A stretch of 64,000 nt of DNA from Gordonia hydrophobica NBRC 16057 (GCF_001592365.1 NZ_BCWU01000011.1:62001-126000); one strand, 5' to 3'. Shown: positions 45,754 through 54,750, counted from the first letter of the stretch. Program-made: numbers and translations. Notes: a model not told the origin generated them from the letters alone.

Positions 45754-46542
45754 TCAGTCGACGGTGACGAGCCAGTCGCGCACCCGGGCCGGATAGTTCG
45801 TCGCCACCCAGCGCACGCCGAGGTCCGCGCAGAGCTGAACGTCCGGTTGGGCGTCGCACGTCCAGGCATAGGTGACGCGGCCCGCCGCGGCCGCCCGATC
45901 CACCAGTTCCGGGTGCAGTCGCAGCGTCTCGATGGACGGTCCCACGCCAGTCGCGCCGACGGCCGTCGCCGCCGTTCCGCCGATGATCCGCGCGGTGTCG
46001 CCCAAGAGGATGGTCGGGAGCATGGGCGCGGTCCGTCGCACCCGCCACACCCCTGCTGCGGAGAACGAGATCACGACGGCTCGGCTGTGGTCGGCCGACG
46101 GCGGCGATGCAACGCCGAACTCGTGCAGCATCTCCAGGAGCTTGGTCTCCACCAGGCTGCCGAAGCGGACCGGGTGTTTGGTCTCGATGAACAGGCGCAC
46201 CGGACGATGCCAGTCCAGGGTCAGCGTCAGCAGGTCGCGCAGGGTGAGCACGGACGCCGACTCTCCGCTCTCATGCCACGAGCCGAAGTCGTGGTCGCGG
46301 AGCTGAGCCAGCGTCATCTCGCTGACCACGCCCACTCCGTCGGAGGTGCGCTCGATGGTCCGGTCGTGAATGCACACCAACTCGGCGTCGGCCGTCAGCC
46401 GAACATCGCACTCCAACCCGTCCGCACCCTGCGAGAGTGCGAGGTCGTAAGCGGCCGCGGTGTGCTCGGCGAGTTCGCCGGACGCACCGCGGTGGGCGAC
46501 GACGGCGGGTTTGCCGGATCGCGAGACGTCGGACTTGTTCAT
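45754..46542 (-). CDS. glpQ1: Glycerophosphodiester phosphodiesterase
   Basis: A 262-residue TIM-barrel enzyme that cleaves glycerophosphodiesters to glycerol-3-phosphate and alcohol. Catalytic pattern: VVAHRGASGELAEHTAAAYDLAL, GADGLECDVRLTADAELVCIHDRTIERTSDG and FIETKHP. The C-terminal half has TYAWTCDAQPDVQLCADLGVRWVATNYP. No signal peptide, so probably cytosolic. ATG 46542 overlaps the upstream stop by 4 bp. In M. tuberculosis glpQ1 (Rv3842c) has the same neighbours. Confidence 0.95.
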   Translation of the reverse strand: MNKSDVSRSGKPAVVAHRGASGELAEHTAAAYDLALSQGADGLECDVRLTADAELVCIHDRTIERTSDGVGVVSEMTLAQLRDHDFGSWHESGESASVLTLRDLLTLTLDWHRPVRLFIETKHPVRFGSLVETKLLEMLHEFGVASPPSADHSRAVVISFSAAGVWRVRRTAPMLPTILLGDTARIIGGTAATAVGATGVGPSIETLRLHPELVDRAAAAGRVTYAWTCDAQPDVQLCADLGVRWVATNYPARVRDWLVTVD

Positions 46543-47513
46543 GCCACTACCAGCCGCCTCTCCCTGTCGTGATCGCCGACGAGTCCGGTCAGGACGGTAC
46601 TCAGTCGTGGGCTCGCCCACCGGGTGAACACCGCCGAGACGGCGAACGAGAGCGTCACCATCGCGAGTCCGTCGGCGTGGACCTGAACCGAGTCGCTGAA
46701 CCACCCGCCGATGCGGTAGGCCAGAGCGATCAGCGCGACACCGTTCACCAGTCCCCACGCGATCGCGATGCGTCGGATCCGATCGGCCGCGCCTGCGGAA
46801 TCCGAACCGCACCGCGCCGCCTCCGACAGCAGCAGCGGCGCGCCGACCACATTCACCAGCGGCAGACCTGCCAGGAGCAGTTGCTGCCGGCGCGGCCGCG
46901 GGTCGTACAGGTCGGCTTCGGCGTACGCGTGCGCTCGGATGGCAGTCAGCCACCGGACCAGCGCGACGAGCCCCAGGAGCATGCCTGCGAACGCGAAGGT
47001 GCCGAACACCAGGACAGCCGCCCCGGACAGGAGATCGATCCACATCGGGATCGGCGTCGACCGGTTGACGACGGCGACGAGGTACCGAATCAGGTGCACC
47101 ACCGCCGCGGCCACCAGGGTGTACCAGACCAGCGAGAACGTCCGCGTCATCGCCGTTCCGGAGTCTCCGCTCCGGGGTTCGTCGGCTTCGGGGACGACCG
47201 GTGAATCGAGCAGTCCCCACCGCGGGACGCCGCGGTACGACGGCCGGCGTGCGGTGACGGGCGGTCGCGGAGGCGTCGGCGCCGGGCGCGCACCGGCGGG
47301 ACGGTCCGCCGTCCAGCGCAGCAGCGGCCGACTCGGAGCAGGCCGCGGCCGCGCTCGACCGGGCTGCGGCGTCGGTGCCGGAGCAGTCGGGCGCGGCGCG
47401 ACGATGCGGCCGTGGTCGTCGAGCAGCGTCAGGGGTCCACCGCAGCGCGGGCAGAGCTGTCGACCCTGCCGGTGGGGCGCTTGGATGCGGCAGGACGGGC
47501 ACACGTCGAGCAT
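46539..47513 (-). CDS. DUF4328 membrane protein with zinc-ribbon head
   Basis: A 324-residue protein. The first 25 residues hold two Cys-x-x-Cys pairs (VCPSCRIQ and LCPRCGGP), a zinc ribbon. A Pro/Arg-rich linker runs to about residue 125. Then come some six membrane helices of the DUF4328 type: TFSLVWYTLVAAAVVHLIRYLVAVV, LLSGAAVLVFGTFAFAGMLLGLVALVRWL and IAWGLVNGVALIALAYRIGGWF. Cysteine pairs may sense zinc or redox. ATG 47513 overlaps the rhodanese stop (TGATG). Counterpart of Rv3843c. Function unknown. Confidence 0.87.
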   Translation of the reverse strand: MLDVCPSCRIQAPHRQGRQLCPRCGGPLTLLDDHGRIVAPRPTAPAPTPQPGRARPRPAPSRPLLRWTADRPAGARPAPTPPRPPVTARRPSYRGVPRWGLLDSPVVPEADEPRSGDSGTAMTRTFSLVWYTLVAAAVVHLIRYLVAVVNRSTPIPMWIDLLSGAAVLVFGTFAFAGMLLGLVALVRWLTAIRAHAYAEADLYDPRPRRQQLLLAGLPLVNVVGAPLLLSEAARCGSDSAGAADRIRRIAIAWGLVNGVALIALAYRIGGWFSDSVQVHADGLAMVTLSFAVSAVFTRWASPRLSTVLTGLVGDHDRERRLVVA

Positions 47514-47863
47514 CAGGAGTCGACGCTCCCGTACATGCCCTCGGTGCCGGTGTCGTAGGGCTTGTCCGCGGCCTGCCAGGCGACCATGCCGCCCCGAACA
47601 ACCGTCGCCTCGATTCCGCGCATCGCGAGGTACTGCGAGAGCCGGAACGACCTCCCGCTGGTTCGGCACACGATCATGAGTTCGGGTTCCAAGTCGATCT
47701 CGTCGATGCGCGCCGGAACCTCGTCGAGGGGAATGTGCAACGCACCGCGGATGTGAGCGTCTTCCCACTCGTAGTTCTCACGGACGTCCAGAAGCACTCG
47801 GTCTGTGACGCCGCTGAAGTCGTCGGGGAGGTCGGTGACCGCCACCGTCTCGATCTCATCCAT
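47513..47863 (-). CDS. Rhodanese-like sulfurtransferase
   Basis: A 116-residue single-domain rhodanese. LLDVRENYEWEDAHIRGALHIPLDEVP is the conserved first half; the active loop with Cys66 is MIVCRTSGRSFRLSQYLAMRG. GGMVAWQAADKP ends the fold. It is expected to carry sulfur as a persulfide; partner unknown. ATG 47863 is taken as it starts the domain. First gene of the rhodanese-DUF4328-glpQ1 operon, all overlapping. Confidence 0.94.
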   Translation of the reverse strand: MDEIETVAVTDLPDDFSGVTDRVLLDVRENYEWEDAHIRGALHIPLDEVPARIDEIDLEPELMIVCRTSGRSFRLSQYLAMRGIEATVVRGGMVAWQAADKPYDTGTEGMYGSVDS

Positions 47864-47887
47864 GCTCACAGTCCCCCATGGTTCCAC

Positions 47888-48339
47888 ACCTGGTTCACAC
47901 GCGGTGCGCTCCCGGCGCTCGGCGCCGACTTCCGTCCCGCGGCGCCACCCCGAAACGGGCGAACGTCACGGGACCGGATCGTTACCACAGTCGGTCCGCT
48001 GGCAACACACCACACTCACTATGCATACCAGCATAAAACAATCCACAATTTCACCGGGAGGCTGTTGATCCCCAGTCATACACAGGTCGCGAAAGCCCTG
48101 TGGACAACCCTGTGGATTTGTGGATAACGGGAGGTCGAGGGATGCATTGGTGTGTCGCCCGTCTCATTTTCGTCCTCCGTTCACCCGAAAGACGCCGGAA
48201 ACTCACTGCTACTGACAAGTAGTGTTCACCGATTTTCATCCCCAGCCATCTGTGGATGACTTGTGGACAACACGCGGGATGAAACTCTCTAGTACTACTT
48301 CGGAGTTGTTCGCACCACGCTCATGCGGCCCTACACTCG
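47888..48339. other. DnaA-box cluster in a gene-less region
   Basis: About 450 bases with no gene. DnaA-box-like 9-mers occur at 48099-48107 (TGTGGACAA), 48111-48119 (TGTGGATTT), 48119-48127 (TGTGGATAA, the E. coli consensus complement), 48251-48259 (TGTGGATGA) and 48262-48270 (TGTGGACAA). One in the other orientation is at 48039-48047 (CAATCCACA). The area is A+T-rich for this genome. The two outer parts (rhodanese promoter side and VOC promoter side) presumably also hold promoters. Confidence 0.7.
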
Positions 48340-49086
48340 ATGACTGTGCACGTTCGTTGGCTCACCGCGTTCTTCGATTTCCCCGCCGCCGAGTTCGGAC
48401 CGGAGGTGACCTTCTGGCGCGCCATCACCGGCAGCACCGTCTCACCGCCCCGCGGCCCCGCCAAGGAGTTCGCGACGCTCGAGCCCTTCCACGGCGACCC
48501 TTATCTGCGGGTGCAGCGGGTCGACGACGGCCCCGGCGGAATGCACCTCAACCTGCATGTCGACGATCCTGCGGTAGGCGCCGCGGAAGCCGAAGCCCTC
48601 GGAGCGATTCCGGAGTCGACGGCGGACGACGGCGTGATCACCATGCGATCGCCGGTCGGCGGCATCTTCTGTCTGGTGCCCTGGACCAGCGGCGAGGAGG
48701 TGCGCGCCAGGCCGATCCGCTGGCCGGGCGGAGCCATCAGCATCGTCGACCAGTTGCGATTCCAGGTTCCGTCCGCGGCGTTCGACGCGGAGGTCAACTT
48801 CTGGTCGGTCCTCACCGGTAAGGGCCCGATCGATACCACCGACCTCGACGAGGTCGCCCTCAACAACAGTCCACGGCTGTCCCTGCAAGTGGTGATTCTG
48901 CGGACCGACGAGAGCGAACCCAGCGCACACACTGCGCTCGCCGCGAACAACGTCGCCGACGAAGTGGAGCGCCACGAGGACTGGGGCGCCACCCTGGTGT
49001 CCCGGGACGCCGAGTCCGCTCAGATGGCCGACCCCGCGGGCCGGCTCTACTGCATCACGCGACGCAATCCACGGACCGGTCTGTAG
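48340..49086 (+). CDS. VOC-family (glyoxalase/dioxygenase fold) protein
   Basis: A 248-residue protein with two VOC (glyoxalase-like) modules. Each has a start such as LTAFFDFPAAEFGPEVTFWRAITG or LRFQVPSAAFDAEVNFWSVLTG, and a final strand such as TMRSPVGGIFCLVPW or QMADPAGRLYCITRR. A HLNLHVDDP His in the first module could bind metal. Role unknown; family members act on glyoxal adducts, catechols or antibiotics. ATG 48340 used. It sits just after the DnaA-box region. Confidence 0.87.
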   Translation: MTVHVRWLTAFFDFPAAEFGPEVTFWRAITGSTVSPPRGPAKEFATLEPFHGDPYLRVQRVDDGPGGMHLNLHVDDPAVGAAEAEALGAIPESTADDGVITMRSPVGGIFCLVPWTSGEEVRARPIRWPGGAISIVDQLRFQVPSAAFDAEVNFWSVLTGKGPIDTTDLDEVALNNSPRLSLQVVILRTDESEPSAHTALAANNVADEVERHEDWGATLVSRDAESAQMADPAGRLYCITRRNPRTGL

Positions 49087-49092
49087 GCGAGA

Positions 49093-50163
49093 TCACCTGG
49101 CGGCGAACGCGGACAGTCGCGCGGCTTCTTTCTCGCACTCACGGCGCTGCGCCGCCCCCAGATCGGTGAGTTCAGTCAACGCGACCGCGCCGTCGCGCAC
49201 CTGCCAGGTGGCCGCGAGCCGCCCGTCCACCAGAACGAATCCCGGCGACTGCCCGTTCCGGGTCTGCGTCTGCGCGTACACGTCGGGGTCGGCGACACGG
49301 ATCCGATCGGCCTTGGCGAAGACCGCGTTGTCGTATGGCGCCACGAAGCGCACCGGGACCGCTACGTCGGGGTCGGCCGGTCGGAGCCCTTCCAGGTCGT
49401 ACAGCGTCTCGTCGTGCGGACCGACGAACTGCGCCAGCTCCCAGTCGGCTTCCATCGCCCTCATGATCGGCCCCAGCCCGCGAAGGCCCGACCACAGCTG
49501 AACGCCCGCTATCGTCGACGGCCCGAACCCGCGCAGGTACATGCGGATGAGGTCGCGGACCGCCTCGTCCCCGGTCACTCCCGGTTCTCCGTCACCGATC
49601 CAGTCGTCGAGCAGCACGTACGACGGCGCTCCCGACTGCCGCCACAGGCCGCGCGGCGGAGTCTGCACCAGGGGTAGCGCGTACCGCACAGCCGCCACCA
49701 GGTCGGCAGGCGGTTCGTGCGGCCACCGTGCGGTCAGCGACGCGCGCAGGTCGGCGATCGGGACCGGTCCGTCGGTGCTCGCAAACAGTTCGGTCGCGAC
49801 CTCTGTCGCCTGCTCCACTGTGGCGTCGCGCAGACCGCGCGCATGCAGCCGGACGCCTGCGTCGAAGATCGGGTGAAAGATCGGTCGCATCCACCGGGCG
49901 TCCAGGGCGTCCATCAGGAACACGGTGCCCCGATGCAGCGCCATCCGCACCACGTCGCGATCGGTGAGGAGGGAGTCGAGCTCAGCCGGGTCGAAGTCGT
50001 CGATCCGCGATTCGAGCGCGAAGAACGCCGCCTGCGGATCCTGCGACTGCAGGCCCACGCAGCGGTCGATCACTTCGATGGCGTCGTCGTCGACGCGCTC
50101 GATCAGATGTTGTCGGTGCAGCAGAGTGCGGTTCCATTGCCGCAGGCTGATCCGAGGTGTCAC
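49093..50163 (-). CDS. Winged-helix DNA-binding domain protein (AlkZ-like, HTH_42)
   Basis: A 356-residue protein of the HTH_42/AlkX-AlkZ family, related to DNA glycosylases for crosslink repair. It begins ISLRQWNRTLLHRQHLIER, has GLQSQDPQAAFFALESRIDDF and VVRMALHRGTVFLMDALDARWM (family signatures), then LIRMYLRGFGPSTIAGVQLWSGL and PVRFVAPYDNAVFAKADR. Such proteins may unhook DNA crosslinks, but the exact role is not shown here. GTG 50163 overlaps the msrA stop by 4 bp (GTGA). Confidence 0.87.
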   Translation of the reverse strand: MTPRISLRQWNRTLLHRQHLIERVDDDAIEVIDRCVGLQSQDPQAAFFALESRIDDFDPAELDSLLTDRDVVRMALHRGTVFLMDALDARWMRPIFHPIFDAGVRLHARGLRDATVEQATEVATELFASTDGPVPIADLRASLTARWPHEPPADLVAAVRYALPLVQTPPRGLWRQSGAPSYVLLDDWIGDGEPGVTGDEAVRDLIRMYLRGFGPSTIAGVQLWSGLRGLGPIMRAMEADWELAQFVGPHDETLYDLEGLRPADPDVAVPVRFVAPYDNAVFAKADRIRVADPDVYAQTQTRNGQSPGFVLVDGRLAATWQVRDGAVALTELTDLGAAQRRECEKEAARLSAFAAR

Positions 50164-50879
50164 CCGGCGACGGGGAACGCGAGTCCGGTGGTCGCGTGGC
50201 AGCGGTATCCGTTGGGGTTGGTGATGAGGTACTGCTGGTGGTAGTCCTCGGCGTAGTAGAAGGTCCCGTCGCCTGCGCTGGACATCAGGGAGATCTCGCT
50301 GGTCACCGGACCGTAGCCCGCCTCCGCGAGCACGGGTTCGAACGTCCGCGCCGCCGCTGCCGCCGCATCCGCTTCGGCCTCGTCGAAGGTGAAGACCGCC
50401 GAACGGTACTGGGTGCCGATGTCGTTGCCCTGACGCATCTCCTGCGTGGGGTCGTGCGCCGTGAAGAACACCTCCAGCAGCTTCTCGAAGCTCAACTGCG
50501 CCGGATCGTAGACGACGAGGACGGCCTCGGCGTGGCCGGTCTGCGCGGTGCACACCTCTTCGTAGGTCGGGTTCGGCGTATAGCCGCCCGCGTAGCCGAC
50601 AGCCGTGCTGACCACTCCGGGCAATTGCCAGAAGATCTCTTCGAAGCCCCAGAAGCACCCGCCCGCAACAACCACGGCGCGCAGGTCCGGTCCCCAGTCA
50701 CCGATGCCCGCCGGACCGAACGTGCCGTCGTGATCGGGCCGGCCACGCAGCGGCCGGCCGAACACTCGATGCTCGGCCGGAATCGGCATCGCGTTCGGAC
50801 GCCCGGGCAGTGCGTCGTCGCGGGTCACCATCACACGTTTGACATCGGCTGCGGCAAGGAGGCGATCGAACAAGCTCAT
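50160..50879 (-). CDS. msrA: Peptide methionine sulfoxide reductase MsrA
   Basis: A 239-residue enzyme that reduces methionine-S-sulfoxide. Catalytic Cys75 is in VAGGCFWGFEEIF; other signatures are VGYAGGYTPNPTYEEVCTAQTGHAEAV and YHQQYLITNP. The N-terminal 65 residues are the extended head of actinobacterial MsrA. No other cysteine near the C-terminus fits a usual resolving site except CHATT, which may do so. The gene is coupled to the winged-helix gene downstream; both fit damage repair. Confidence 0.96.
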   Translation of the reverse strand: MSLFDRLLAAADVKRVMVTRDDALPGRPNAMPIPAEHRVFGRPLRGRPDHDGTFGPAGIGDWGPDLRAVVVAGGCFWGFEEIFWQLPGVVSTAVGYAGGYTPNPTYEEVCTAQTGHAEAVLVVYDPAQLSFEKLLEVFFTAHDPTQEMRQGNDIGTQYRSAVFTFDEAEADAAAAAARTFEPVLAEAGYGPVTSEISLMSSAGDGTFYYAEDYHQQYLITNPNGYRCHATTGLAFPVAG

Positions 50880-50990
50880 GCGACCAGCGTACGTCTCCCG
50901 ACGATTTGCCGCTTCGACGTCGACGCCGTACGCTCTGGGCGCTAGAGACTGTGAGACGCGTCACGAGCAATGCGGTGTGGGAGGCACGAC

Positions 50991-51134
50991 ATGGGTCGGG
51001 AATCGCGGATGATGTTCGGCAGAACAGCGGACGATCGTTCCGCTGTCGACCAGCGCATCGGTGCGCACTGCGCTGCGACGGCCGCCTCCATCGTCGTCAT
51101 CCTCGCCGCGATCGCTGTGATCGCACTCCTCTGA
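50991..51134 (+). CDS. 47-residue single-helix membrane protein
   Basis: ATG 50991 is preceded by GTGGGAGG with 6 nt spacing, a good ribosome binding site. The 47-residue product has a charged head (GRESRMMFGRTADDRSAVDQR) and a C-terminal hydrophobic helix of about 20 residues (ATAASIVVILAAIAVIALL). The helix ends two residues or fewer before the stop, as in tail-anchored small proteins. The other open frame here (50906-51157) is Arg-rich and unconvincing. It lies in the gap before sodA. Confidence 0.62.
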   Translation: MGRESRMMFGRTADDRSAVDQRIGAHCAATAASIVVILAAIAVIALL

Positions 51135-51257
51135 CCTCCCCCCGGCTCCTCGTCTGACGCACGCCGGGCGGGCTGTTGCAGAAAGTCTCGGTCTACGGAA
51201 ATGTAGAAACTGGACCCGGGTACGGATCTTTCACCAACTGCATACGAGAGGACCATC

Positions 51258-51887
51258 GTGGCTGAATACACTCTGCCTGAGTTGGACTACGACTACGGCG
51301 CGCTGGAGCCGCACATCTCCGGCAAGATCATGGAGCTCCATCACAGCAAGCACCACGCTGCTTACGTGAAGGGCGCCAACACTGCTCTCGAGAAGCTGGC
51401 CGAGGCTCGCGAAGACGGCACCATCGCAGGCAAGGTCTTCGGTCTGTCGGCCAACCTGTCGTTCCACCTCGGTGGCCACACCAACCACTCCATCTTCTGG
51501 AAGAACCTGTCGCCCAACGGTGGCGACAAGCCGGTCGGCGATCTCGCCGCCGCGATCGACAACGACTTCGGCAGCTTCGACAAGTTCCAGGCGCACTTCA
51601 CCGCCGCAGCCACCACCCTGCAGGGCAGCGGCTGGGCAATCCTCGGCTGGGACACCATCGGTCAGCGCCTCGTCATCGAGCAGCTCACCGACCAGAGCGG
51701 CAACACCTCCGCCGCCCTGATCCCGGTCGTCATGCTCGACATGTGGGAGCACGCCTTCTACCTCGACTACCAGAACGTCAAGCCGGACTACGTCAAGGCT
51801 TGGTGGAACATCGTGAACTGGGCCGACGCCGGCGAGCGCTTCGATCGCGCACGCACCCAGGGCAACGGCCTCATCGTTCCGGCCTGA
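51258..51887 (+). CDS. sodA: Superoxide dismutase (Mn/Fe)
   Basis: A 209-residue SodA. Metal ligands are His in [17 protein letters not shown], His in [13 protein letters not shown], and Asp and His in [15 protein letters not shown]. The sequence starts with GTG 51258, 5-6 nt after AGAGGAC. No signal peptide; mycobacterial SodA is secreted without one. It removes superoxide and is usually abundant. A strong terminator follows. Same place as M. tuberculosis sodA (Rv3846). Confidence 0.97.
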   Translation: MAEYTLPELDYDYGALEPHISGKIMELHHSKHHAAYVKGANTALEKLAEAREDGTIAGKVFGLSANLSFHLGGHTNHSIFWKNLSPNGGDKPVGDLAAAIDNDFGSFDKFQAHFTAAATTLQGSGWAILGWDTIGQRLVIEQLTDQSGNTSAALIPVVMLDMWEHAFYLDYQNVKPDYVKAWWNIVNWADAGERFDRARTQGNGLIVPA

Positions 51888-51921
51888 TTCTCCTCAGACC
51901 GAGACGGATTACCCGGCTCGA

Positions 51922-51949
51922 CGGCCCGGCACCGAGAGGTGCCGGGCCG
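51922..51949 (+). terminator. sodA terminator
   Basis: A perfect 12-bp stem (CGGCCCGGCACC at 51922-51933 with 51938-51949) has the tetraloop GAGA and a short TTCTG tail. It lies 35 bp after the sodA stop. Clear intrinsic terminator of the plus-strand gene. Confidence 0.88.
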
Positions 51950-52019
51950 TTCTGCGTCCCGAGGCTGGGCATGCACGCCCCGCTGGGCGCGCATAGTCGG
52001 GGCCGTACGGTGGTCGGTA

Positions 52020-53411
52020 CTACGCGCCCTGGGCGGCGGGCGGCCGCCGTAGCTGCCACTGCTCTAGACCCTCGAGCTGGGCAGCAAGCTCCACCAGCAG
52101 TGGTTCGGACCGACTTGCGCCGAGCAGTTGTGCTCCGACGGGCAACCCGGAGGGCGTCAACCCTGCCGGGATGTTGACTGCCGGCCACCCTAAGACATTC
52201 CATGGCCAGCAGTAGGGGGCCGCGGCGATCATCTGACGGTCAGTTTCAGCGTTCGATAGATCGTCGAAGCTTCCCACCTCCGGCGGCGCAGTAGCGGTCG
52301 TGGGCGTGAGCAGGACGTCAACGGTCTTGAAGACCTGGGAGAATCGTCGTCGGGCGATACCTTCGGAGATCGTCGCGAACTCGGTTGCGAGCGATGGAAG
52401 GAGCTCCCCGATCCTGGCGTTGGCGCGCGTTCTCGGGTCGAGAAGCTCGATATCGGGCACTGTCCGCGACAGATCCGCGATCCCCCGCAGTGACCTCGGC
52501 AGAAATCCGACACCCATCAACCGATAGGGGGCGTCGATCGGCACGACCTCGTGGCCCAGGCCATCGAGAGTGTACGCAATGCGTTCGACTGCTCGACGCA
52601 CATCTGGATGCAACCTCACGGTGTAGCCAGAGAACGGCGGGTTCAGACTCAGCCCAACTCGCAGGCGACCTGGATCGCGGCGTTGAAGTGCGACCCGGAT
52701 TGTCGTCGGAAACAGATCATCGCCACCGGTCGCGGCGGTCAGCAGAAGCGCAGCGTCCCCGACCGTCCTCGCCAGTGGGCCGAAACATGTGAGTCCATAG
52801 AATGGGCTGTCGTCGGGAGCCGTCGAAAGACGTCCTCGATGAGGTTTGATCCCGACCAGCCCTGTCCATGCTGCTGGTATCCGGACGGAACCAGCGCCGT
52901 CCGAGCCCAACGCTCCGTGGACGATTCCAGCGGAGACCGCCGAGGCAGAGCCGCCGCTGGAGCCTCCGGGCGTGTGGCGAAGGTTCCACGGGTTTCGCGT
53001 GGAACCGAAGACACCTTCGGTGAATGGCCATTGCCCGAACTCGGGGAGGTTGGTCTTCCCGATGATGATGGCTCCGGCGGACTCAAGACGGCGCACGGAC
53101 TCCGAGGAGTACTGCCGTGGGTGAAAATTCCCGGCGCATCCGTGTCTGCTTGGCGCGCCGTCCAGATCCATATCATCTTTAATGCCCACTGGAACGCCGA
53201 GCAGTGGGGCCGCGCGGCCAGCTGCTCGTTGTGCGTCCGCGCGAGCTGCAGCGTGGAGTGCGCGTTCAGGATAGAGCTCCCGGAACGCGTTCAACGATGG
53301 CTGCGCCCGCTCGGCCCTATCCAAAGCTCGGCTGACGAGCTCGACAGAGCTCACAGATCCTGCCGCGATGGCCTCAGCCGATCCGGCGAGGGAGTCTATA
53401 TCGCCAGGCAT
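52020..53411 (-). CDS. Amidase-signature hydrolase
   Basis: A 463-residue amidase of the Ser-cisSer-Lys class. Catalytic Lys78 is in PVGIKDD, cis-Ser151 in TPGGSSGGSASA and nucleophile Ser175 in GSDGAGSVRIPA. The spacings of 73 and 24 residues agree with FAAH-type enzymes. The family includes aliphatic amidases, Glu-tRNA amidotransferase A and NylA nylon-dimer hydrolase. Substrate unknown. ATG 53411 follows AGGAAA; earlier in-frame starts reach into the MFS gene and are less likely. Last gene of the minus-strand part of the accessory region. Confidence 0.9.
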   Translation of the reverse strand: MPGDIDSLAGSAEAIAAGSVSSVELVSRALDRAERAQPSLNAFRELYPERALHAAARADAQRAAGRAAPLLGVPVGIKDDMDLDGAPSRHGCAGNFHPRQYSSESVRRLESAGAIIIGKTNLPEFGQWPFTEGVFGSTRNPWNLRHTPGGSSGGSASAVSAGIVHGALGSDGAGSVRIPAAWTGLVGIKPHRGRLSTAPDDSPFYGLTCFGPLARTVGDAALLLTAATGGDDLFPTTIRVALQRRDPGRLRVGLSLNPPFSGYTVRLHPDVRRAVERIAYTLDGLGHEVVPIDAPYRLMGVGFLPRSLRGIADLSRTVPDIELLDPRTRANARIGELLPSLATEFATISEGIARRRFSQVFKTVDVLLTPTTATAPPEVGSFDDLSNAETDRQMIAAAPYCWPWNVLGWPAVNIPAGLTPSGLPVGAQLLGASRSEPLLVELAAQLEGLEQWQLRRPPAAQGA

Positions 53412-53511
53412 ACCATTTCCTGTTCTCTGAGGTGTGCCAAGAAGAGCGACGTCGCCCCGGCGCAATTGTTTGGTCGAATTGATTCGGACCCAGCAGTGAG
53501 TGGGTCGAGCG

Positions 53512-54750
53512 TCACGCTGAGAGTTGGGTCTGCCAGCGGCCACGAAGAAGGGGCAGAGTCAGCGCAAGCGCTGCTGCGGGAAGGAGGAACCCGATGGAGA
53601 GCATCGAGGCATTACCTGCAATCGCTCCGAGTGCTGCCGCGCCGACAACGGCACCGGCATAGTTGAAAATGTTGACACGTGCGATCACCTCGTCGCTGCG
53701 CGACGGAACAAGCTCACCGGCCCAGCTGAACGCAACTGGGACAAGGAATCCGGCGGCGGCACCGGTCAGGCCGAACCCGATGATCGCCGCAGTCGGCGAA
53801 TGGACGGCAACGACCATCAGGCAACCCACCAACGCGATGAATGCACCAACAGTGCTGGTCAGTCGGCGGCCGCGTGAACGCACGAACGGATCGGCAACGA
53901 GGCGAGCGGCGAGTACCGCGACCAGGTAGACCGCGTAGGCAAGCGGCGCTGCAACCGCTGAAGACCCGAGGCCGTCACGCATGTACAGGGTGCTCCACGT
54001 GGCGACGGCGGAATCCACCACGAAGGCAGCGAAGACAATCATTCCCACGCACCAGATTGCCTTCCGTGGCATCACGTCGGAGCGCACGGTGGCCCTGGTC
54101 TTGAGCGAGACGTACGGGTTGCTGTAGCGGATAACCACCACTGCAGTGAGAAGCGTTCCGACGGCAGCGATCCCGATCGGCGAGATGCTCGGAAGGTGTG
54201 CGGCATGCACGCAGGAGGTCGCGAGGACACCGACCGCTGCGGCGAGGGTGTAGCCGGCATAGAGTTTCCCGAACACGGGGCTGGACGACTGAGACTCAGC
54301 CAGCGCGCCTTGCATATTGGAGGCCGCATCCACTGCACCCAACCCGATGCCGTAGATCACGATGGCCGCAACGAAGGTCGGCAGCGAATCGGTCATCGTG
54401 ACGGCCGTCAGGGACGCGGCCTCGCAGAGGAACCCGACGGCAAGAGCGATTCGACTCCCTTTCCGGGTAGCCACTGCATCGGCGAACGCCGAACCAAACG
54501 CTGCCGCGATGCAAACACACAGCAAGATCAGAGACAGAAGGGTTTCGGTGAGACCGACCCGATCTTTGAACGTGGGAAGCGATGCTGCCACGATCGCATA
54601 GCCAAACCCCTGCATCGCATAGGACGTGGCGGTCGCGTTGAACGCCCGTCCCTCGGCGATACGGGATTGAGCCAGCCGACTCGCGTCGGCAACTGCGACG
54701 CTACCGGACTCTTGCGGTCTATTGGACGATGAAGTCATGGCTTTTCTCAT
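53512..54750 (-). CDS. MFS transporter
   Basis: A 412-residue transporter with 12 predicted helices in two halves; for example SYAMQGFGYAIVAASLPTF, LILLCVCIAAAFGSAFAD, IYGIGLGAVDAASNMQGAL and, in the second half, GFGLTGAAAGFLVPVAFSWAGE. The segment DAVATRKGSRIA between helices 2 and 3 matches the MFS loop motif. ATG 54750 or 54738 may be the start. It is 139 bp from the monooxygenase gene on the same strand; it probably takes up the substrate of the pathway or exports a product. Confidence 0.9.
   Translation of the reverse strand: MRKAMTSSSNRPQESGSVAVADASRLAQSRIAEGRAFNATATSYAMQGFGYAIVAASLPTFKDRVGLTETLLSLILLCVCIAAAFGSAFADAVATRKGSRIALAVGFLCEAASLTAVTMTDSLPTFVAAIVIYGIGLGAVDAASNMQGALAESQSSSPVFGKLYAGYTLAAAVGVLATSCVHAAHLPSISPIGIAAVGTLLTAVVVIRYSNPYVSLKTRATVRSDVMPRKAIWCVGMIVFAAFVVDSAVATWSTLYMRDGLGSSAVAAPLAYAVYLVAVLAARLVADPFVRSRGRRLTSTVGAFIALVGCLMVVAVHSPTAAIIGFGLTGAAAGFLVPVAFSWAGELVPSRSDEVIARVNIFNYAGAVVGAAALGAIAGNASMLSIGFLLPAAALALTLPLLRGRWQTQLSA

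Noticed and set aside
50906..51157. 83-codon plus-strand frame before sodA
   Set aside because: Arg/His-rich translation typical of a wrong frame; the overlapping 47-residue frame has a better start site and a membrane helix.
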